Positions 54,181 to 64,000 of a DNA stretch of 64,000 bases are shown here, one piece after another. This DNA comes from Gymnothorax reevesii (lineage: Eukaryota > Chordata > Actinopteri > Anguilliformes > Muraenidae). Within the stretch, counting starts at the first letter, position 1; each line of letters opens with the position of its first letter. The position numbers were made by a program, and so were the translations under genes. The stretch is taken from contig CM056581.1 in NCBI GenBank assembly GCA_029721435.1, positions 66,911,712 through 66,975,711 of the forward strand. Reading direction: 5' to 3'. The notes beneath the pieces were generated by a model. That model saw only the letters and a list, made by a program, of their open reading frames with translations. It did no database searches and had not been told where the DNA came from.

Positions 54181-55098
54181 TAGTTTTAATGCACAGTATT
54201 AATAATGGGAACCCTGAAATATAAAGTAAAAGGTCAAATGTTATCCACGAAAGGTACTAACATTTTCTTTTTGAGCTGCCAGCCAATGGGTTTTAAATGT
54301 CTCTTCTAATTGACTCGTGTTCTCACTTGCAGCCATTCCTCTCCCCTAATGCAAGGTGCATACTGGTTCATATGACTACTATTTTTTACACACTGCTCAG
54401 CATGATTAGACTGTTTTGCTAGACTAGTGTTAACTAAGTCTGAGCAGGAGCAGTTAGTATATTAAAGATTTGTCAATATTGCCTATACAACATTATAGTC
54501 TGGTAATACTACTTTTTCTCTGCAGTGGCATTTTTATTTAAAAGGTTGTAACAGCTTGCCTCCATTTAGTGTTAGTCAACATACAATTTGCTCCCACCCA
54601 AAAAGGCGTGTGGGGACTGGGGACCCCCCAAAATATCTGTGTCTGTGTGCATTTCATGTGGGAAAACCACAAAATTTGCGCCGTGGGCCCTGCGGGTGCT
54701 TCGCGCCCGTGCATGTGTACTCCAAAAAAATTGCCAAGGTTGGCAGGTCTGCTGCTGCTACGCACTTTTGCTTTAAAGTCCTACAGTAATTTTAATATTT
54801 GAAATAGACCAGACTAGCAATAGACAGACTACAACTTCAGCAGGTGTTTATGTTAAAATGAAGCACAAATTGTACACATTCACAATTAAGACATTTGAGA
54901 ACTGTGAAGTAGCATATCACCCAATTAATTGGTGTGTGCTGGGCGCACAATGTTGTTTATATTTCTCTTATATTGCCATTGTCTAGAACAGGGGCCAGGG
55001 CTAGACCGTTGCAAGCTTAGAGCCCCTTTCAGAATGTCTTATCCCACGTCTGAAATTTTCAGTCCTGGGATTTTTTTTTCTTTAAGCCCTGCATGCAC

Positions 55099-55920
55099 TG
55101 TGGGATACTGTAACAATTAAAAGACTGGCTATTCGAACAGCGACTGTGCTTGTAAGCGACGTGCACTCGCTTATTTGCAGAGCGAAAATGAATTGATGCT
55201 GGTTAGGGCTGGGGTTAGTTTGGTGATCATGTCAGCGACGCCAACTCGCTTATTTGCAAAGCAAAAATGAACCAACAAATAAAGCAGGGGTTTACCTGCC
55301 AAGGAGAAAAGTCGCAAACTCCGCATCAGTTTTTAATCCCTCCAGATCACGGAGTTCCTTCCACTTCTAAAAATCCACTCTGATGTTCACTCTGGTTTTA
55401 TCCTGGGTTTCGTTAAATTCTCTCTTTTGCACTTTTTTCCCTTCTGGCTTCCTTTTTTACTAGTCTTAGCCATGTGTGCTGTTTCTGGTAACTGAGGTAT
55501 CGGTATTTTTTTCCGTGCTGATGGCTCTAAGCTCCTGAACCCGCTCTGGGAGATTTGAACTTGAATGAGCCCTGGCGTGAACTGAGGAGGAAGGGGCTGT
55601 CTGCAGCGCATGCATGTGAACTGTTTGATGGCTGTCAGACACCATCCTGGCTCTAATTGGTTCTTTCTAGTCGGTCCGAACAATTATTTTAAATTGCAAG
55701 TAGGAGCATTAGGTGGGTTTAAATTAGCCTTTTTTTTTTTATTACAGAGTACTAGTTTTATGTAATACTGTCTGTACACAGTGACAGTTTTGCCAAAAAT
55801 GACAAAAAGTTACTTTTCTAAAACTTACCAACTGCAGCTAAGGTAAAGCAGTGATTGTAAGATGATTTTAGTTTTGGGCCTTGTACGTTCATGCGGCAGC
55901 ATCAGTGGCTGACTGCATGA
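55099..55920. other. Repeat pair and weak minus-strand exon candidate
   Basis: 'ctcgcttatttgcagagcga' (55167) and 'ctcgcttatttgcaaagcaa' (55245) are a 78-bp-spaced duplication. On the minus strand, 55375-55296 reads KWKELRDLEGLKTDAEFATF-LLGR, followed by a possible GT donor, and 55683-55387 is open. The role is unknown. I have a vague memory of similar 'LKTDAE-A-FLL' segments in fish transposon-linked proteins, which needs a search. Confidence 0.25.
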
Positions 55921-56417
55921 CAGAACTGTAGGTTGCGGGGGATTAAGTGATGCGAGATCAGGTAGACACCAGGAGCAAGGTGAAGGGGAATGAGGAGTTT
56001 ATTGAAAATAAACAAAACTGGCACGAGGGCCAACAAAAATCTTGGCCCAAAGGGTTGCAAAACAAACTAAAGAGAGCTTCACAGAGCTAATAACAAAGGA
56101 TCAAAAACAACGAAAACAAAAGCCACTGGAAACTCCTGGCAGATAATTCATAAACAGAAAAGAACAAAGATGCAAAGGCTATATACAAAACGACCACGAC
56201 CACGACCACGCGACTTGAGCAAAGAAACTAGGCAACAAAACTTGAGCAAGAACTTGTAATGAGACTTGAGACACTGTCTGCCAGTCAACTTCCACCGCAT
56301 CCAGATAAAGGGTAAGAAATCAAGACATGAGGGGCAACACATGGAGAAGGAGAAACAAGAGGCATGGCAAGATCATTGGATATGGACTAAGATTGGATGA
56401 CAAGACTTGCTCATTAA
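55921..56417. repeat. Fish interspersed repeat, left part
   Basis: 'gaggagtttattgaaaataa' followed by AC-rich sequence ending 'gattggatgacaagacttgc'. The Harbinger copy 2 interrupts it, and the flank at 59096-59660 is of the same AC-rich type. Confidence 0.4.
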
Positions 56418-57015
56418 GGGGTCTATTCTCCCATTAGCGCGTAAGTCTTTTTTTACGCGATTCGAGTTAAGCGCTTTTGAGTTACGCGTATTCTCCCCTA
56501 CTCGCTTCGATCACGCCCACAGCGCTTAACTTCAGAATGTCGGCGGCCTTATGAAAGAGGTGTGACTGATCCAAAAGAGAGGCAGACTCTGTACAAAGCT
56601 CATTAATTATGGCTATCAGGAAAATATGGAAAAAGGATTTTCTGTTTAACCATGAAAACGCATTTGTGGTCCATGGAAAACGCAAACCAGACTTTAAATT
56701 TGAATATCGTCGGCTTGCTGATAAAACCTTGCATCTCCAAACTGATAAGAAACGAAAACTCGTATGTTCACTATTCTCACATGCAAAATTAAACATTTTT
56801 TATTTTAAACAATATTTATCCATTTATATTATTTTATTATTATTATTATTATTATTATTTGTATTATTATTATCTTATTTTATTTTATTTTTATTTTTTA
56901 TTTTCCTGTGAAGTTTGTCATTGTGAAGATACGAGGTATTATATGCCGCTGTAATAGTAGGCCTATGTATGTCCGTTCCAATTACAAGACGTAATTCAGA
57001 CATCTCTTTTTTTAT

Positions 57016-57120
57016 CCCCCGCCGCGCGATTAGCGCGAAGCGGGGGATATAGCATTGGGCTCCGTCCGTACGGACACATAAAATTGCGGCGGCGGGGGAT
57101 ATGTTAGTGACAAACACTTG
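57016..57120. mobile_element. 105-bp GC-rich insertion absent from copy 1, TTAT flanks
   Basis: Copy 1 reads 'catctcttttttatttctta' (45118-45137), whereas copy 2 is interrupted after TTAT (57012-57015) and resumes with TTAT (57121-57124). The insert contains 'ccccgccgcgcgattagcgc', 'gaagcgggggatat' (a stem) and the palindrome gtccgtacggac. Confidence 0.82.
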
Positions 57121-57864
57121 TTATTTCTTACTCTAGCCACCACGGCATTAAAGCTATGCAAACAAACAAATTGCCGCGATAATGAAATAATAAATAAAGA
57201 ATTTAGCGCTTCTCAATCAGCGCAATCAGATCATTGAAAATGTGCCCCTCCTACACCAACCTGTTTGTTCTGTGGAAGACAGGGAGGAAGACAAAGGGAA
57301 CATTCTAGTCACACAAAGACAATCAAAGACAGTTTATATGATCTCATTTAGAAATTGCGCACTTGAAAACTACTCCGATGTCAGGTTTGCAACTAAAGGA
57401 CATGGAAACGCTTTAACAAGGATTCTTACCCCGCACGCGGTCATCTCCCCGCCCCGAAACCGCCTCAGCAATGACGGAATTCCATATCCATAGCCTATCA
57501 TCCTATTTGATTTGAGCGACACATTCACTTGAACTTGTGCCTAATACTTTATTATAATCAATTATCCCATTTACTGATAATGATTCTTCCCATGTCGGCT
57601 ATTCTTTGAAGGCTACAATTGATTAACAAATGGATAGTGCTTTGGTATTTGCCAGGGTAGGGCTCAATCTAGAGTAGTCTATTTAATAATATCTTTATTC
57701 ACACATTAAATTACACAGTATTACCAGTGGTAAAAAAATTACTAGGACTCGAGTTAGTTAATACAGATATCCTCAATTAGAAAATCAATCCCCTCACTCA
57801 TGAGAATATCACAACTTTTTAGATTATCACGAACATATAGGGCAGTCGCATTTGTTAATAGAAC

Positions 57865-58191
57865 ATGGAAGACAATGATGGCGACGTGGAGCCGAAGCCG
57901 AAAACCAAATTTCACAGATGTTGGTGTTGTTTGGCAAGCGAGCAATGAAGGCTGATCCGAGGAATTAAGCTGCGAATCGTTCTGGATGTGGCTTCGGTGG
58001 TGAGATGTAAGCGCAGTATCCCCGATTTAAAGCATAAATGGAGAGATCTGCGGGGCGCTGTAAAAGCCAGGTTCTCTGGAGAACTGTACACGCAACAGTG
58101 GGCAACCATCATCCCCTGTGCATTTCACTGCACAGGAGGAAGGGATGGCATCTACTCTTTCTGCAGTGGAAGTGCATGGAGAAGAACTTGA
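57865..58191 (+). pseudogene. Myb/SANT-like protein of the Harbinger element
   Basis: MEDNDGDVEPKPKTKF starts at 57865. After a stop the frame continues LRIVLDVASVVRCKRSIPDL and KHKWRDLRGAVKARFSGEL. 'IP-LKHKWRDLR--VKAR' is the third helix of the Myb/SANT-like domain of Harbinger ORF1 proteins and related MADF factors. It ends at 58191. One stop and probably a shift in the first half break it. Confidence 0.65.
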
Positions 58192-59095
58192 AGCGCCAAC
58201 GAACTGCGTCAGACACCTTGACACAGACACCTGTGATGTGTATGACATCACCAGCCACTCTCTGGAATGACCCAGATGCTAGGAGCGACAGCGCAGTTCT
58301 GACGTTGATGACCTCGGGTATGTTTTGTGGATAATTGCTGCGGCTGGATAGTTGTTCATCCAGAAGTCGGCAAAGATAGATGATTGCCTCATGCACGGTC
58401 CAGGCGAAAGCGCTGGATGCACTCGATGTTTGTTTGTCCCAGGATGTCCAAACGAAGCCGATATATGCGTGTTCGTCCTCGAGCTCGGCGCGCTCCTCTT
58501 ACTCTTTCCCAATCACCCAAGAGTGCAAGCAAATGCAGGACTGGCATTTTGGCTTTAGATTTTGAGGGCATGGTAGAATGATGGTCTTATGTATACTCGT
58601 ATCAATTAATTGTTTTGCGTTTGTAATTTAACTGATTGGAGAAGAGGCTGATGCGTAATATCATGTGATGATTTCGTTTGATAAATTATCATGGCTTTGT
58701 GAAATGTAGTTTAGAAATAAGGAAGAACAATCAAATATTAAATGTCTCAACCTTTACCATGTTAAATAAAATAAAAGTAATGTTAAAATTCGGCCTATAA
58801 TCGACATCAAACGCAATATTCAATTTCGCCTAAGGTTGGCGCTTGACCTTAATACAGCCCTCAAAAGCGCTTAACAGAAAAAGCGCGTAAGCCAGGGGGA
58901 GAATACGCGTAAGTGTTATTTGCATGAGAAACGCCCGGAAACGCCCCGATTTTGGCCTTGCTCCGCCCCAAGCGCGTAAGTGCCTTCAAGGCGCGTAATG
59001 CACAGACTTAAGTCGAGTGGAGAATACGCGTAGGCTGAAAAGCGCGTAGCTACGCGCTTTTTTCGACTTAAGCGCATGGGAGAATAGACCCCTAA

Positions 59096-60539
59096 GAGAA
59101 TGAGCGTGCTCAGCTTAAGTACCAATTAAGTATGCAGTTTGAAAGCAGCATGAATGTTTAGAACAGAAAAGCACAGCAAGATCTTGAAATAGTAAAGCAG
59201 GAATCATGACAATAAACTCCCTGTCTAAATTAGTAGTATTAGTAATGTGCCTATCTAAGAATTACACCACCCAGTGAATGTTAGTAAATGTTAGTAACTT
59301 AAAAACAGTTATTGCCAATTAAGCTTAGACAGCCCTGAATCCAGCAGAGCACAGAAGGAAGAGGGAAATACCAAAGCCAACCAGAGCTCTGAAATGTGCA
59401 ACAACGAAGGCACGGGGCAGAACGCAGACAAGCGGTGGAGTGGCTGGGCAGACCTGGCATGAAACAAAACACGGAAAAGTAAAAACATGGACAATGAACA
59501 TGAATTATGAAATGCAATGACTGGATACAAGAAACTGTTAAAACTGTGACATGAACTATGACTATGGAACATGAAACTGTTAAAACCATAAAAATCTGCC
59601 CTGGCCAAAGGCCAGAACCCCGGAACACAACATTAAGTCCTACCGGCAGCATGAGGAGGGACTGATGGCTGTAGGCACGGCCAGGGTTTTGTGCCAGACA
59701 GCCAATTTCTCAGAACGGCATGCCCTTCTAGGGTGGTTGATTTTACTAGAACATGTTGCGACACAGTGCAAAAAAAAAAAATTTAGCAATCTCTGTGTCA
59801 GATATTCTCAACGCTGTTTGACAGTGCGATATCAACAGTTCTCCAGTCAGTGCCGCCCATTCCTTTCTTCTCCTCTCTCCTCAGGCAAAAAAAAAGTTAC
59901 CTTCACGCTCTGCTCTCTACCTTATTGGCCAACTTGATTTTCAGCAGGCTTTTTCATCTTTGAGAAAATTAGTACTGGTATCCTGAAAAGAGCCCTGAAT
60001 CTGTGTTCTTTGTGCATTGTGCAGTATTATCTGGTTCTTACAGTAGCTTTACCTTAGAACTGTGCCCCTGACTCCAGCAGCTGTCTCTACTAGTTCCTCA
60101 CAACAGTGTTTCTCACAGTTTATTTTTTTGGTGCTGGTTTCCCAAGTGGTTCCCCATCTAGCTGTTAATCGAGCCTCAGCTCAGTTTCTGAGATATGGCA
60201 AATCAGGCCCATTCAGGATGGTAAGGCCACAAGGCCGGCAAGTAATTCCTTAATTTCTGAATTTCTAAAGTTGTGACACTTCAACATTTTGGTTGTGGGG
60301 AAAGGGAGTCTATCCCAGTATTTATTAAGTACAAAGCAGAAATAGCTAGAAGGGCAGTCAGTAGAGAGCATACCTCCACCACACCTTATGTCAGTATTAT
60401 TGATTCTGGATCCAAAAGAATATTATCCGGATCTCTAACTACTATCATCAATTCTACATCAGTGTAGATTCTATTTAAAACTTTAATTTTATGAAAATCT
60501 GTTTATTACATAAGAGACAATCATTCTATTCCGCTATAT
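59096..60539. other. AC-rich fish repeat and unannotated DNA
   Basis: 59150-59660 contains 'gcaggaatcatgacaataaa' and runs of 'aacatgaactatgac', like the 1-470 repeat. The minus frames 59299-59652 run through it and are not credited. 59660-60539 shows no recognisable gene. Confidence 0.35.
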
Positions 60540-60755
60540 TTGAACTTCTTCCAGATCTAGAATCTAGAATATGTTCCGGATCGCTTCCAAAGTTGAATTA
60601 ACTACACTCATCCTTGGACTACCAGGTAGCATCTAACCAAATTTCATGCCAATCTGTTCATAACGTTTTGTGTTATTCTGTTAATAGACAGACAAATGGA
60701 CAAACAGACAACCATGGGTGAAAACATTGCCTCCCTGGCAGTGGTAAGTATGGGT
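60540..60755. repeat. Non-LTR-type 3' tail repeat
   Basis: 'aaatttcatgccaatctgtt', 'agacagacaaatggacaaac' and 'gggtgaaaacattgcctccc' with 'tggcagtgg' form a tail seen on many animal non-LTR and SINE elements. No coding part is attached here. Confidence 0.55.
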
Positions 60756-60835
60756 CCCTGAGCAGTGGTCCAGTTACCGGTCCAATGCAGTGTATATTTG
60801 CGCACACTCACGCACGCGTGTACAGGCACGTGCTC

Positions 60836-60998
60836 TCTCTCTCACACAAACACACACACACAAACACACACATGCGTGCTCACACACACACACACACACA
60901 CAAAATACACGCGCTCACGCGCACACACACACACACACACACAAACATACACATGCGTGTGCGCACACACACACACACACACACACATACACACACAA
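60836..60998. repeat. CA microsatellite, interrupted
   Basis: Alternating (CA)n and (CACG)n with 'aaacac', 'atgcgtg' and 'ctcacgcgc' interruptions. All frames here (His/Thr- or Cys/Val-rich) are artefacts. Confidence 0.98.
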
Positions 60999-62494
60999 GA
61001 ATAGCACATCTTTGGACCATTGGAGGAATGCCCTGAGAAAAGCCACACAAACTCAGGCAAACTCAAAACTCAAAACAGAGGTTTACATCACACTGGGATT
61101 CGGTACACAAAGTGCCGAACATATTGCCTGGAGACTCTGAGAGAGCTCAGTGTGCAGAGTCATGTTCAGCTTCCTGGTGGGTGGAGATGATGACTCTGCA
61201 GTGCAGGCTGGGTGAACGACAAGCCACGCAAAGCAGAAGGGATTCATCATGCCTCATCTGTCAATCTCCCTCACATGTAATAACTATCAGGGATAACTCC
61301 GCCCTGCATTTTGAAACTTTTTCTCTGCTGATTTGATAAACTGTTGAGATTATATAATTCATGGTGCTTATTTCAAATTTGGCCTAAAAATTTGTGTATC
61401 ACATCAGGTTTTTTGACAAATTGCTAATTCTTTTTTCATATTGATATATCTACGAATACACAATGATAAATGAAAGCATAATGACACAGTTAGATTTTAA
61501 GCGTTCTGCAAGATGTATTAAAACAAAATGCAGCTTGCCTAAGGATTCAATTTTCTTTTCTTTGATTTATGGGAATCATTTCGTTCGGGGCAGTCTCTCT
61601 GTGGGAACCAACAGTAATCAGCCATCATGCAACAGGCAAAAGCTGAAAAAGCGGATAGGCATATAGGCTATTTGGGGTGTGGCTATTTTCCATGATGATG
61701 CAACACTTAGTGGTGGTGATTTGGAGTGTTTAATTCATAATTCACTTATTATGCTTGAACCAAATTCTCGTTATAGCAAGAGCAGTGAGTTGTGACAAAA
61801 CCTGACGTGATAGCCAAAAACTTGTGATATTTGGATTCAGCGCCCCAAAATTACTTACAATCAGGGCTGAGCTCTCACTCAGCAAACTTCATGCTGGGCG
61901 TTGTAATGAAATGTACTTCCTAAAAATATTAAATGCAATCAAAAGCATGTCCACAGGTAACAGGTTGCTGTAAGGACAATGTTCAGCGTGTGACACACAG
62001 GTGGTGCGTGGCACAGTGTGGGCCGTGCCAACAATAAGCTGTTGTTGTCCTTAATGGCCCTACCACAGGAGCTGTTCCATTTCATTTTATGAAAGAATTG
62101 TAATCTGAACTGATTATGTTGCCATTAATGAAATGATCATACTTACTGTATTTTTACTAGTAACAAAAAACAGGCCTTTTTTTTAAAACACTTTTCAAAA
62201 GCAAAACTATACACAGCACGCTAAACGTATCCGTTTTCATGCAAGACTGTGTATCTTCAGGAAAGGCTCCACACCCAGGCATTTTTTTCCACGACTGAAA
62301 CAGAATACTGTTTGCTTTTCACACACTGATGCCGGGTGCTATTAGCAGCAGCTATGAGGGCTGTCACTAATACTACAGCTTCTCATGCTGCCAGTAAACT
62401 GGACAACATGGAAATTCAGCTGAAAAATCCAAAATAACCATGGTGCACTTAATGTTAAAGAGAAGCACTTCTCATATAAAAACTTTTTTTTTTT
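60999..62494. other. No gene recognised
   Basis: No element ends, exons or RNA genes identified. Confidence 0.35.
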
Positions 62495-64000
62495 GGCTTT
62501 TCAATTTAATTCAATTCAACCAACTTTATTTATCCCAAATTGGGCAATTCAGTTTATAGGCTCCAGTCAAATAACAGACACACACAAAAAAAAGACAATA
62601 CGCTCAAACCAAACAATTAATTCTGTCAGTGATAACAAATTAGTGTGGAGATAGCAGCAATATCCAGTCCAATATGGACCATAGTGCAATAAATCACACA
62701 AGAATAAATAAAGTGAATGATAATAAATACATTTTACGCATTATGGCTTGGTTTACAATACCTGGCCTGTGTCTAATTGCGGCCATCAGCAGCATTTAAC
62801 AGCTTGATAGCTGAAGGAATAATATAACTGGTGTATCTTTTTGTTTTCCGTGGGAGGGGGGTCAAGATTCCGCCTTCCTGGGGGCATTAAACAAAACTCC
62901 TGACTGAGAATGTGGTCAGGATGGCCCATGATTTGTCTGGCTTTCTGGACTACTCGTTCTTTCCAGAGGGAGCTCAGGTCTGTCAGTTGAACTCCAATGA
63001 TCTTGGAGCAAACTTTAACAATGCTGCTGAGACCATTCTTCTCCTTTACTGACAATCCGTAAAACCAACAAATAAAAGAAAAGTCAAAACACTTTCAATA
63101 AACAAATGAAAAAAGCTACTCAAAATGGTCTTAGGAACATTAAAAGAACTCAGCTTACACAACAAGTATAACCTCTGTTGACCAATTGACAATTGACAAA
63201 CTTAAGTTTGGAGTCAAACATTGTTCCCAGGTACTTTTATGTTTCAACGATCTCAACATCATCTCCATGGATGGTGCTGGCAACTGGCTTTGGGCAATTC
63301 CTCCTGAAATCATTCACTAACTCCTTAGTTTTTGTCACATTTAGATCCAGGAAGTGATCATCGCACCAGTTCACGAATGAACAAACTGCACAGCCGTGGT
63401 CTTATTGGGCTCCCTGCAGAAGTGATACAAGGACAGTGTCCGAGAATTTTACAAGATAACTGTCCACTTGCAAAGACCTACAGCGGTCTGTGTACATGAT
63501 AAACAACAAAGAAGAGAGGACACCGCTCTCTGGAGAACCTGTATTTGAGGTGATGACGGTGGACATGTTGCCATTAACAAATACTCGCTGAATCCTGTCA
63601 GTTAAAAAGTTTAAGAGCAACAATAAAATCTGATCTGGTAGATTAAAATAAGATGAAAGCTGCTCCATTAAAATATGAGGCTGCATCTCATTAAAAGCTG
63701 AGGAAAAATCAGCAAATAAAAGCCTTGCATGTGCTTTGGGTTTTTCGAGGTGTTTGTACAACCTGTCCAAGATAAAAATCTTAGCATCATCTACACTTTT
63801 TCTAGACCGAAAAGCAAATTGATTAATGGCAAACTTGATCCTCTCCAAAGAGACAATTTCCTCCTTCGATATTCTTTCAAAAACTTTCATCACAAGGGAT
63901 GTTAAAGCAACTGGCCTGAACTCATTTAACTCCCTTGGATTATTAATTTTTGGAACCGGGATTATGTTAGATGTCTTCCATATAGTTGGTATCTGGCCAC
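62495..64000 (-). mobile_element. Rex1-like LINE, 3' part, runs off the right edge
   Basis: Minus strand. The 3' end is at about 62495-62520 with a (TTGAATTGAATTAAATTG)-like tail and 'gggataaataaagttggttg'. The C-terminal and RT parts are recognisable (separate entry). Between them (63060-63240) lies partly non-matching sequence. The upstream part continues past 64000, where RT block 1 ('IPTIWKTSNIIPVPK'-like) begins. Confidence 0.8.
62786..64000 (-). pseudogene. Rex1-like reverse transcriptase and C-terminus, broken
   Basis: 63893-63402: VFERISKEEI, then INQFAFRSRKSVDDAKIFIL, ARLLFADFSSAFNEMQPHIL (first catalytic Asp) and GSPESGVLSSLLFIMYTDRC. YLVKFSDTVLVSLLQ follows, where the YADD-type box has lost a residue (FSDT). 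After stops and an unreadable gap, 63055-62786 gives SIVKVCSKIIGVQLTDLSSL, ARQIMGHPDHILSQEF and MPPGRRNLDPP...QAVKCC with stop at 62786, the typical Rex1 C-terminus ('H-L--EF-LLPSGRR'). Inactive. Confidence 0.82.

Larger units (their letters stand above)
52446..55090 (+). mobile_element. hAT element, 2645 bp, TIR AGGGCTTAAAG, rearranged
   Basis: AGGGCTTAAAGTTCTCCGTC (52446) pairs with ...AAAAAATTTT-type sequence and CTTTAAGCCCT (ending 55090), plus 'tcctggg' on both sides. The flanks ACATGCAC (52438-52445) and GCATGCAC (55091-55098) differ at one base, consistent with an aged 8-bp duplication. The interior holds a zinc-finger N-terminus on + and a transposase-core fragment on -. Confidence 0.82.
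56418..59092 (+). mobile_element. Harbinger-type element, copy 2 (2675 bp), TSD TAA
   Basis: GGGGTCTATTCTCCCATTAG (56418) pairs with ...ATGGGAGAATAGACCCC (ending 59092). TAA lies at 56415-56417 and 59093-59095. It has the same subterminal 'acgcgtattctcc' and 'aagcgcgtaa' motifs as copy 1. It is longer because it retains a Myb/SANT-like gene region (57865-58190) and carries a 105-bp insertion (57016-57120). No DDE transposase was found in either copy. Confidence 0.94.

Noticed and set aside
60765..61140. His/Thr-rich and Cys/Val-rich open frames
   Set aside because: Microsatellite (CA)n read in different frames on both strands.

Overview
The window is vertebrate genomic DNA, most likely from a ray-finned fish. 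The evidence is its repeat content: an L2/CR1-type LINE with an esterase ORF1, a Rex1-like LINE, a Penelope-like element, several Tc1 families, hAT, PIF/Harbinger and piggyBac-like elements, a tRNA-derived SINE and the common fish '...tatcccagctgactctggg...' repeat. The species cannot be named from the sequence alone. No bacterial, CRISPR or rRNA features were seen. The only host gene I can support is the 3' end of a transglutaminase gene on the + strand: two exons (18311-18444 and 24225-24381) with matching splice phase and a stop at 24379-24381. The 5.8 kb intron between them is mostly transposons.

Left part (1-15.5 kb): low-complexity and repeat DNA with a 71-bp-arm hairpin (2433-2601), followed by an L2/CR1-type LINE (about 3413-15275, + strand). 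A 6.6 kb hAT transposon (3738-10367, 8-bp target duplication GCAGCAGG) interrupts LINE ORF1. A Tc1 transposon with an open transposase frame (11618-13207) interrupts LINE ORF2. In both cases the LINE frame resumes exactly across the target site. Inside the hAT lie a non-autonomous hAT (6898-8036) and a Harbinger-type MITE (8883-9640), which itself carries another hAT MITE (9137-9549). The insertion order can therefore be read to four levels.

Middle part (15.5-36.7 kb): a 1.2 kb MITE, the two transglutaminase exons with Harbinger and Tc1 elements between them, a CR1-like LINE end carrying a hAT and a 124-bp hairpin element, more Tc1 relics, a hAT MITE, a diverged roughly 130-bp tandem repeat (32.8-33.6 kb), and an L2 fragment interrupted by a piggyBac-like MITE that contains a SINE-like repeat. 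A second copy of the intact-type Tc1 (35496-36737) is cut by the tip of another hAT.

Right part (36.7-64 kb): the start of a second hAT with phase-compatible candidate exons, a truncated Tc1 of the ACTCAACAAAAATATAAACG type, a Penelope-like relic, a LINE with a 10-bp target duplication (40940-42956), two members of one Harbinger-type family with TAA duplications (44561-46285 and 56418-59092), a hairpin, a composite repeat with a SINE inserted in its terminus, a rearranged hAT (52446-55090), a CA microsatellite and a Rex1-like LINE running off the right edge.

Most coding signal is therefore transposon-derived and broken. The exception is the Tc1 transposase at 11962-13029, which has an apparently complete DD34E triad. 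I did not find a convincing new biological system. The strongest unusual items are the four-level nest, the two-copy Harbinger family with terminal-region repeats, and the compact hairpin elements.
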